Source of the DNA: Physocladia obscura
Lineage: Eukaryota; Chytridiomycota; Chytridiomycetes; Chytridiales; Chytriomycetaceae
Assembly: GCA_027596945.1 (NCBI GenBank)
Contig: JADGJH010000001.1
Location: forward strand, 1 to 64,000
Length of the DNA: 64,000 bases
Direction: 5' to 3'
Shown: piece by piece, positions 55,480 to 64,000 of the stretch
Numbering within the stretch: the first letter of the stretch is position 1
Layout of the letters: each line of letters begins with the position of its first letter
Position numbers and translations under genes: made by a program
Notes under the pieces: generated by a model
Database searches by the model: none
Told to the model about the DNA's origin: nothing
Seen by the model: only the letters and a program-made list of their open reading frames with translations

Positions 55480-56990
55480 AAGGAAATCAGCTCATCTGTT
55501 AACAATGACATCTCAGTCAACAAAGCTGCCAAAAACCTCAGTGAATCAATGAGTATGTCCAAAGAGGCTGTCAGATCAGTGTACAGGCAGATGGAAAAGC
55601 ACCAGGAAGAACCAATTGGAATCAAAAGTTCACTGATGAAGAGGAGGAGATCTTTGCTGAATTTGCCAAGGTGCGACCTTTGTGCCACCACCCAATGGGA
55701 CAAATAGACTTTATTTACTTGGTCTCAAGATACAATAAAGAAGTTTATGGGGAGGTTGGATGGTCAGGAGAGGTATGTTTATTAGGCAACGCAAAAACAC
55801 AATCAGCTTCAAACACACAAAGACAATTACTGCAGCTCAAACAAGCCACCTTACTCTTGATTCAGTACAAATGTGAATGGGAGATTTTGAGACCTGGATG
55901 AGCGATATGGCTACAGCTGGAAAAATATAATGAACATCGGTGAAATGCAAATTAAATTACAGAATGATAACTCACAGTCAAAGGCCCTTGTGAGTGTCAA
56001 TATTTTGCATCCAAATGAGATTCAAGGTGATTGCAGACAATATGCCAGCCTCATTCCATTTGTTACTGCAAGTGGGGAGCAAATAATGGATGTTTTTGTC
56101 TTACCAGTCAAATTTGTGAACAAAATAGAAGGTGATGCAACTTGTTTGAGGCTTAAAGACATAACTCCAACGTACTTTACTTTTAGTAAGAAGGATTATT
56201 TGACAGAGGTGCAATGGTGTGCTATTTTAGTTGAAATGAAGTCAGTTTGGTCAGAACAACATATTGGACTCACCCCCAGTTTTGTTGTGTGATAATCTTG
56301 GTATACTCAGGACTGTCAACATTCTCACACAGTGTTTTGAGTCATGTATAGCAGGGTTCTTTTTGCCACAAACACCACCCATTTCTTGCAGCTGTTGGAC
56401 TTGTTGATCTGAAATGTAGTATCTGCAAATTATATCAAGAAAAACAAAGTTTTGCCACAAAACAACTGGCGAAAGTGGGGGAAGAACTTATCTCAATTGC
56501 AATTGAAGCTTGCCAGATAATTTCATCCCATATTATTCAGTTGTAATTTGCACATACAGGAATTTACTCTTTTAGTAAGAAAATTATTATTCAAAATGTA
56601 ATGGACAATGTCAATGCACAAACAAGCAACATTGGACAAATGAGCGCTGCAGCAAATGTGATTGTCCACACATTTGAATTGTCAGGCACACACTTGCAGG
56701 TTAAAAAAGTCAAAGCAAAGCCAGAGGATTACATACAATTAGATAAGATTTATAGTTTCAGTGCACTTCACCTCAGTCAACAGAGAGCTGTCAAAGCCAG
56801 ACATAACAAAGAAACAGCATCTACAGAGCAGACTAAAGTTAGAAAGCAGACAAAAATTGATATGGAAAATGCCAAGATGACAAAAATTGTGTTTCTTAGT
56901 AGTACCAAAACATTGTGCCGCAGCACCAGCTGGAGTATACGCATGAAATGTCACGCCTTCAGCTTCTGTTCTGGCTGTAAAAATTGATGC
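55480..56990 (+). mobile_element. Relic of a DDE transposon (HTH + DDE transposase fragments)
   Basis: Pieces of a transposase appear in order on the plus strand but in shifting frames. Near 55495-55600 there is a helix-turn-helix-like part (NKAAKNLSESMSMSKEAVRSVYRQ). Near 55622-55680 comes NQKFTDEEEEIFAEF, a typical segment between HTH and catalytic domains. Near 55930-56290 is a 120-codon frame, and overlapping its end the sequence LLCDNLGI...FFLPQTPPI. One frame further this becomes HFLQLLDLLI, matching the DN..G.H...FLPP.T..LQ.LDL signature of DDE_1 transposases. Stops and frameshifts interrupt it at several places. A further frame (56601-56987), Lys-rich, may be the C-terminal part. Terminal inverted repeats were not found. 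Confidence 0.65.
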
Positions 56991-57476
56991 AAAATTCAAA
57001 TGGATGATCATATTAAGACTTGTGCTTAAATTAGCTGTGGTTTTGCAATTATACTCTTGTTTTTACTTCTATTGTTTTCTTTTTTTGTGATATCATTTAT
57101 TAAATAAAAACAATTATGTTTTGTGATTTTGGGTGCTGCTATGTGTTTTGATTGTTGATGGTGTTGCGAAGGGGAAGTCACTCATTGCACAATACTCCAA
57201 GGCAATTGTCAAAAATATGGCAGTAAATTCAAATATTTGAACTGATGAGAAATGAATCCAAATTATTATTCAAATTATTATCAACTACAGCTTAAATTCT
57301 TCATTATCTTATGATGGTTGCACAATCACTTGCACATTCCAGCCCAATTCAGTTAAACAAGGAAAAATGAAACATCTTTGTGAAATTTCCTTGTTGTCCA
57401 CAAAAAAATTTGACAAAGCAAATTTCCTTCTCAGATTTTCTTACAAGAAATAGAAAAACTGTGTAAAAAAATAACA

Positions 57477-57960
57477 TTGAAACAAAATTCAATAGCCTCA
57501 GACCCTAACACCACTGTACTCAATAATATCAATGATGAAACTGATGCCCAGGGTTCATCTAGGCACAAATTGGCATCCTGTTTTTGCAATGCGTACAACA
57601 TTGACCTTCTGAAGGAAATCATCAACATTAAACCCTTGGATGCTTCATACAGACATACTACTGAAGAATGGATTAATATTGCAAAATCTTTCAAGTACAA
57701 AAAATAATAATCCCCAATCAGCAAAAAACTGCAAAGAATGGCTTGAAAAACTCATAAAAACCACTATGAAGAAAATATGGAAGCAAAGTTTGAAAGTGAA
57801 TGTGTAGAAAATTTGAAAAAGGTGTGACTGGTAAATGAGTGGCAAATGTTGAAACTAGAGACTAAAAAGGCTGAGTGTGAGCAAATGCAGTTTGAAAGAA
57901 ACCAAAATATGAAACTGATTCAATTATTGATGAATAAGTTGGCAGAAAAATAAATAAACT
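57477..57960 (+). pseudogene. Relic of a Myb/SANT-like ORF, probably transposon-associated
   Basis: A 76-codon frame ends with DLLKEIINIKPLDASY and EEWINIAKSFKYKK. After a stop and a one-base shift the sequence continues as NPQSAKNCKEWLEKLIKTTMKKIWKQS. Together these resemble the Myb/SANT-like domains often carried by transposons (LL.EV....P...W..IA..L....V..R.L..K). A distal part ending ...MNKLAEK-like repeats is broken by further stops. No intact product is possible. Confidence 0.5.
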
Positions 57961-58742
57961 GAATTTTTTAAACAAATATATATTATTTGAGTTCATTTTT
58001 ATTTATTTAATTAATCAATTGAGGCAAATAAGTATCCTTAATTCATCATTTGTTTCCATTAATTCATCATCAGAGTTTTCATCATTTGAAAGAGGTAGAT
58101 TGTGAGGCTATCCCATAAGCAGGGTCAGCAAACACTACAAATTGACTTCTAATTTTTACGCAGTTTTGGCAAACAACTTTTGTGTAAAAAATACAAATCA
58201 TGCCTTCATTCTGGTTCAGGGCTATGCATGTGTGCAATAATTCCATTAGGACAGGCAAGTGACTGAAATTTCAGTGCATGCGTATGTCTGTGGCTGTTGA
58301 AAGCCTGTTTTTGAACACCTTGCAATTTGACACACCATTCCATCAATAAAAGCAACAATGTTTTGAACTGCTACTCCCTTTGTATGGACTGCCACACTGC
58401 AAACTCATGTAGCTTCTGTTCATTCAAGAATGAGGTATCCCAGTTCAATAAATGCCCAAACCTTTTGTAAACATGATTAAGGACATAATTGAATAGAGCT
58501 GACAGGACAGGGTGTCCAAACATTGGACCCAAGTTGCCAAGCTGATTTAGTCATCTGAGTTTTTCTGATTCATTCCTATGAGAGAATTACAATTTCCTTG
58601 TTTCCAAAACAAAAAGATAAGTAAGTTCCTAAGGTCTGGGTGGAAGTGACAGAGAATAAGAAAATTTTTACTGATTTGAAATTCATCAATAAAACTGACA
58701 TTTAATAAAATCTGCAAACATGAAAAAAATTTATCCAAATCA
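57961..58742. other. AT-rich region downstream of importin gene
   Basis: About 780 bp between the Myb-like relic and the importin stop. Old, stop-riddled sequence that may be further transposon remains. No gene assigned. Confidence 0.4.
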
Positions 58743-61700
58743 TCAACCGAGCTTTTGTTGCAAAATGTGATGTCTCTCAACAGCAACATCTTCAGCGGGA
58801 TTAATTGATGGTGCAGCTCCTCGAATAGCTTGGACGGCCAAAATCATTTTTCGCTCAACTTCAGGACTGAATTCCAAATCAGAAACTAGTGCCCGGCATA
58901 ATACTGAGACAATTTTTGGGAAGTTAGAATTATTTGGTCCTAAAATAGCTGGATGATTTGATTCAATCAGTTGCAAGAGATAAGAGTAAGACACATTAGC
59001 CTCATCTTGGTCGTTCAAGATTGGCATGCTGTTGAACCAGTAAGTCAGAGCCTGATTTGAGTCGAATCCTCGAGCACCGTTGTATGAAGCACAAATTTTT
59101 CCCACAGCGCTAATAGCATTTTCAGTAGCCATGATATTATCAGTAGATTTGGCTTTGCTGTCTAAAATCAAAGAACCAAGTGGACCAAGGGCTGCAATAC
59201 AACCAGAAGCAAAGTCTGCACCACCTTTCGAAGCACAGATTCCGACACTGTAAGCAGCAGCTTGGCGGACATCGGCGTCTTTGCTGCTTAAAGCTTGAAC
59301 AAATTGCTCAAAGAACAGTGTGTGGTATTTAAAAGAAGCTGGACCGCAAAATTCAACAACATCGGCAAATACACAGAGACCAAAGTGTTTCGTGTCATCT
59401 TTGCTGTTAGTCAGGAATAGTTTCAGCTTTGGTAGAATTGGTTCAATGAAAGAGAGGAATGCCACGCCAGCAATTTTGAAGATTTCGTGAACTGAGTTCG
59501 CAATCTGATTTTAATAATGAGTATAATTTTAAAATAATAACAATAATAATAACAAATAAAAAGAGAAAGGCTTCATCATGTGTGTGATATTATCTCCATA
59601 TCAAAGCAGATTCAGTTAGCGGCTATTCTTTGGCACCGTAAATTCCCACATCCCGCCATAAGGCATGGTGAGAACTTACATCCGAAGAAACTTCCACAAT
59701 TGGAATCACAAGCTTTAAAAGTAAGTATTGCTAATTTTATGACAATCACGAGCCAAAATGGGAACGGTAGTGAGTGAAAAAAGGACGCATTTTACCTATT
59801 TTAAGAAGACAAAAAGGGATATTAAAAATCGCGAAAGATCAAAAATAGTGAAAATAAGAGGAAACACGGCTTCATCAAAACGTGATATCTCTCCATATTC
59901 AGACTAACTCAGTTGACAGGTTTCTCCAATATAGTAAATACTCACATCCCGCCATAAAAGGCATGGTGAGCACTCACAACTGAAAGATAACACCGTGATT
60001 CGAGCCATAAGCCTGGGAGGTAAGAATTGCTAATTTATCGACAATCACTAGCCGAAATATCCATTCGCTAATTGAACGAACAATTGGCATTATTGACACA
60101 AACCTCAGCCAAAAGTTCGCTGTCACTTTCTTCATCCATTCGAAGAGTTTCCTCTTCTTCTTCGTCATAATCGACGTCTTTACGCGATGCTAACAAACTT
60201 CATTAGTTCCAAACAATAAAAAAGTGTAGAAATAAAAAATTGCTACAAGCGATCATTCTGACTGAAAGAAACGCATAATAAAACAACTTATTGTCAATCT
60301 CGCTTCTGTTGACTGTGAAAAATTTCAAAGGTAAAAGTGTATTCACCATTTCGTTCTCGAGTTCTCTTCACAAATTCATCAAGTTGCTTTTCAGCAGAAA
60401 CTATAAATCGCTCCATCTGATCCTGCGTTAAGAAATCGGCTCCGAGATATTGCAAACATTCAGAATAAGTAGAATAGATATGCGATGAATAACCAGGATC
60501 CATTTCAGTCATCATGAAGTCCAAAAGTTTTTCAACAACACCATTCCAGTAAGTAAAGATTTGTTCGTTGGCTGAATTTTGAGAAATTGGCATGATTTCT
60601 CAGAAAATATTTAATTGAACTTACGGACATGCGCCCTTTTCAAGCAGTTGAACAAGAGTGGTATTGTCGAAGCGGCAGCATGTCTAACACCATCATGAAA
60701 AACAAAGTTCAGTAATGGTACGGTAGTTTCCATCACAGTCTGGACATATGGGACAAAGTGTTCTTCCAGATCACGTGCGTAAGTGCAAATCATTTCTACC
60801 GCTGTATGTTTATCCTCCAGAACATTGGTTTTGATTCCAAATTTCTGATAAAAACGGATATTAATATAAACAATAAAATAAAAAGAGGATTGAACAAAAC
60901 CTGATTGCCAAGAGATATAAATTCCCATCCCTCGTCCTCTGGATATTTGTCTTCGCTTTCATCAGAGTCCAATACAGCCATGTCCGGCTTTACCGCCGCA
61001 CTAGCAATAAGAGGTGGAATCACAACACTCAAGTACGGCACAAAGTCAACCCCAATTACTTTGCAAACTCGTGCCCACGCAACCAATAAATAACTGGCGA
61101 CTGGGTCGTCATCTTCCTTTGGCTCCTGCTGGATAGCTTGCAAAATTTGCAACAATTGATGAACATGCTGGGAAAAAACTTCCTTTTCAACTGCAAGGCC
61201 AATAAGCGATGCACATTCAAGAGCCTTTCCACGCAAAAGGCGGAAGCGCTTATCGGTCGCATTTTGAAGAATATTGATAAGAACTGGCATGATTGAGCCA
61301 TAATAATTAACAAAATTTTTTCCTGCGCAATCAGCAACGGTTGCAATCGTGGTAATAGCTTGCTCTTGAACGTATGTCTTTTCAACATTCAGGAGACCAA
61401 CAAGACGCCGAACAATTTCATCTAATGCAGGTGTAATTTTGTGCTTGTCTGCGTCTTCCATAAAGTTCACAAGGGCTGCCGCGGCATGGGATTGTACTCT
61501 ATTCAAAAATTAGAAAAGATTCTTGTTTGCAAATCAAAATCTCCGACTGTACCTTGGGTTTGCGGAATCGTCCATCAAAGGTACAAGGTTAGAAAGAATA
61601 ATGTCGTTATAATCAGATTGAAATGTCGGGGCGAAATCAGTGCACATTTGACCAATACAATTGCATGCAGCAAAGCGAACTCGTGGGTGCGGATCCCCAA

Positions 61701-63299
61701 GATATGGAATCACAAGGCTCCAGAGAAGTAAATATTCAACAAAATCACGATCAAAATTTAAAAAACATACTCAACAACTTCTTTCAAGGAATCAATCATA
61801 ACATCTCGGCATCCTTCGCCCATAACAGAAATCGCCAAAAGACCTGCATGACGAGATTGCCAATCGGCGGAAATAAGCAGCTTTGGGATCAAGTTGAATG
61901 CGATCGACAACATGGACTTGCCACCTAAAGCAAGACTGAGACGATCAATAGCCTGCTCAGCAAACACGTAGTCTTCATCATTGTCATCATCTTCACTGTT
62001 CAGCTAAAGACAAAAAATAAATAAAGTAACATAAAACACTGAAACTCACATCATCAGTGGTGTACCAACTTTCGCTGTCTTCAATTTTTGCCATCCATCC
62101 CAAAAGAAGTGGAACAATAGTTGAAGTAAACTGTGGAAGCTTTCTGATCATTCCCGGGCGGGCCTCTGCAAGAGCAATCAACAATTCAACAGCAGTCTGA
62201 CGTGTGGGTGAATCGAGCTGTTCATTTCGCATAACCGTTGCGACAAAATCAATCAAACTTGGCAAGTGCTCACGAAAAAGACGGGGATCAGATTCGGCAA
62301 GATCAATAAGGTATGAAAAACTGTCGACTACAAGTTTTTCTTCAGTGAGCCCCGCAAGGGTCTGGAAAAATGAAAGCTGAGAATCAACAAGAAAACCTAT
62401 GGGTGAGATTGCCATACCGTTAAAATAACAGGCATCAACTGAGCAAATGCATTTCTGGCAGGAGTGTTCGATGCGGTGTTGGATGCAGTTTCATCGCCAT
62501 CTTCAGTCTGCAGTACATCAATCATATACATGACAGACGCATGGATAGCTGTTACTCTGACTTCTTGACTTCCGGGTGTTCCAAGACAGTCAGCAAATAG
62601 TGGAACAGCTGCCGCAGGCGACGATTTATCAGTGATCAAGGATGGAACAGTAGAAATAATGCGTAGTCCAGCTTCACGAAGATGGGGGGCAGATCCTTTC
62701 AAGCATTCTTGTATGGCAGCAAGAAGTGCTGGCCAATCAACTTGTTTTGTGGTATATATGTTAAACAGGTTAAAAACATTTCTGTTAATATAACTCACGA
62801 TCAGCGTTCATGTTCTCTATCATAATTTCCGAAATGGTGTCACAGATTTTATGCCTCACATCTACAGCAGTCTCTTGCGAAAGACCTTGCAAGAGCTGTG
62901 CTTGAGTATATTGTCTAACAGATTCTGGAACCAGTACCCAAAGAGTTTGCGCTTCATCTTCATCATTATCATTCACGGGAACTTTTGAAGCGTATCGTCG
63001 CAGAAGAACTGCCGAAAGAGATCGAATCTAACGAGTTTGACATAAGTGGCAGTTCGACAAAAATAACTCATAAAAAAAACAAATAAAAAACGCACCTGAG
63101 GCTCAGGGTGGCTTGAAATAAGGCTGGCTAGACCTGCAAGGAGAATATGAGGCTGCGAATCCTTCCACTGGGAGTTGAGCGAAGTTTCAGCGAGCTGACG
63201 CTCGTTGTTGTTTGGTGAGAGCAACAATGCAACGACATTAGCAAGCTCTGTAACTATCGGCTGTGTAAGTGCAGCCTCGATATTAAAATTTGCATTCAT
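58743..63299 (-). CDS. Importin-5 / karyopherin beta-3 (Kap121/Pse1)
   Basis: Nuclear import receptor, a HEAT-repeat solenoid that carries ribosomal proteins and histones in a Ran-dependent way. Eleven exons (63299-63096, 63027-62799, 62740-62418, 62361-62050, 62003-61771, 61717-61553, 61498-60901, 60844-60625, 60571-60347, 60189-60104, 59504-58743) join in phase to 1118 residues, close to the usual 1090-1100. Landmarks: N-terminal [43 protein letters not shown] with [58 protein letters not shown]; an acidic loop ([17 protein letters not shown]); and [17 protein letters not shown]. The last intron (60103-59505) is about 600 nt, ten times the local norm, and holds duplicated elements (listed separately). 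The C-terminal end has been copied to 51674-51918. Confidence 0.95.
59568..60065. repeat. Duplicated ~195-bp element inside importin intron 10
   Basis: Two diverged copies (about 59568-59762 and 59868-60065) share, in the same order, CTTCATCA, TGATAT...ATCTCCATAT, TCAGTT, CACATCCCGCCATAA and GGCATGGTGAG, then TAAG.ATTGCTAATTT and GACAATCAC.AGCC. The central block folds into a small hairpin around GCC-ATAA-GGC in both. Differences are spread evenly. They lie in the long intron, so they may be a duplicated non-coding element or fragments of another gene. Confidence 0.7.
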
Positions 63300-63427
63300 C
63301 TTGGGATACTCTTGGTCGAAGGAATCCGTTACAAAGATCCTTCTCGGCGTTTGTTTTGTTTTTGCTTTGTGAGAGAAAAAAGAAAAAAAAAAGAAAGAAA
63401 GCAAACAAAACAAAAATTGCTCAAATT

Positions 63428-64000
63428 TCATTGTTGTTTTCGACGCCTAGACGCAGCACCAATACTATCTCGAGCAATCCAACTGCTTAGTCGTTTTTTT
63501 TTGTCTTCGTCAAGCATATCAGCGCTGTAATTTGTCACCACACTCATTATACGAGTATCACAACTTTCGATACTCCGCCGCTTTTCCGAATTAGTTTTCA
63601 GTGTTGACTTTCTTTCGTCCAGTGGCACAGCAATTTCTCTCATTGTCCTGATCCACCTCCTTCGGCGAGTTAATGATGTTATTCCGGGTGTCTTGGATGG
63701 GTTTGTCCAATTGTGGTCTCTAAAAAACATTTCAGTCAATCTTGAATATTTCAAAAATTCAACCCACGTATAAACCCATCCAGATTCATCGACAGCTGCC
63801 CAATTAGTATCCAAGATCCAGTCGTCATTAATCCAAATGTGGCCGAGAAGCGGTGGGGCTGAATCAGGCGCTTTTTCTGACAGTTTAGCAAGTCCAGCAA
63901 TATCACTCCATGAAGCTCTTTCGTCTTCAAGTAATGTTGACGACCATCCCGGACCAGCCCACCATCTTTGATTTTCAAATACTTCAACCATGACTTTCTT
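63428..64000 (-). CDS. Peroxin/dysferlin-domain protein (partial, 3' end)
   Basis: The 5' part lies beyond the window edge: the frame stays open through base 64000. Exons 64000-63768 and 63719-63428 join in phase. The visible part contains the dysferlin-N-like sequence VEVFENQRWWAGPGWSSTLLED, then WAAVDESGWVYT joined across the 48-nt intron to DHNW, and RRRRWIRTMRE of the dysferlin-C half, the Trp/Arg pattern shared by fungal Pex23/Pex28-32 family peroxins, Spo73 and TECPR1. A Ser/Lys-rich tail follows. In peroxins of this type the domain acts at ER-peroxisome contacts and in peroxisome number control; without the N-terminus the exact member cannot be named. Confidence 0.82.
   Translation of the reverse strand, partial: KKVMVEVFENQRWWAGPGWSSTLLEDERASWSDIAGLAKLSEKAPDSAPPLLGHIWINDDWILDTNWAAVDESGWVYTWVEFLKYSRLTEMFFRDHNWTNPSKTPGITSLTRRRRWIRTMREIAVPLDERKSTLKTNSEKRRSIESCDTRIMSVVTNYSADMLDEDKKKRLSSWIARDSIGAASRRRKQQ

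Overview
This is a nuclear contig from an intron-rich, compact eukaryotic genome, almost certainly an early-diverging fungus and most likely a chytrid. Evidence: fungal ERMES subunit Mmm1 and UNC93-like membrane proteins sit beside genes usually missing from yeasts and moulds (a multidomain soluble adenylyl cyclase, a tomosyn with an R-SNARE tail, an Egghead-type glycosyltransferase, full SHPRH). Introns are mostly 45-70 nt with GT-AG borders, plus a noticeable share of GC-AG introns. Two runs of ten Ns show it is a scaffold. I reconstructed gene models by joining exons where splice sites, reading phase and family homology all agreed; no RNA evidence or database search was available.

Layout. 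1-14.8 kb is dense housekeeping sequence: 3' end of an unknown gene, a GATA factor, tomosyn, eEF1B, an Mpv17/PMP22 protein, dynactin p62, Mmm1, a CHCHD5-like protein and a Ppx1/prune-type phosphatase. 15-25.2 kb holds two large plus-strand genes: a soluble adenylyl cyclase (11 exons) and a 15-exon gene of unknown function. 25.3-37.7 kb is more accessory: two inverted UNC93-like paralogues that share a 195-bp identical tract flank a ricin-B-type lectin, a small membrane protein and SHPRH; a polytopic membrane protein with a decayed fragment of its own 3' end follows. 38-50 kb is again dense: PH-domain protein, peptidyl-tRNA hydrolase 2, NFX1-type zinc-finger protein, TAF12, cyclophilin E, two tandem WW-domain paralogues and an Egghead-like glycosyltransferase. 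50.2-58.7 kb is degenerate: an acetyl-CoA synthetase pseudogene lacking its catalytic core, a decayed copy of the 3' end of the neighbouring importin gene, one intact methyltransferase, and relics of a DDE transposon and a Myb/SANT-like ORF. 58.7-64 kb has importin-5/Kap121 and the 3' part of a peroxin/dysferlin-domain gene.

Common themes are gene expression (GATA, TAF12, NFX1, cyclophilin E, eEF1B, Pth2), membrane traffic and organelles (tomosyn, dynactin, Mmm1, Mpv17, importin, peroxin) and signalling (cyclase, PH protein). Genes are extremely close: several divergent pairs have only 28-106 bp between start codons and convergent pairs 16-68 bp between stops. No rRNA, tRNA or CRISPR feature was recognised.
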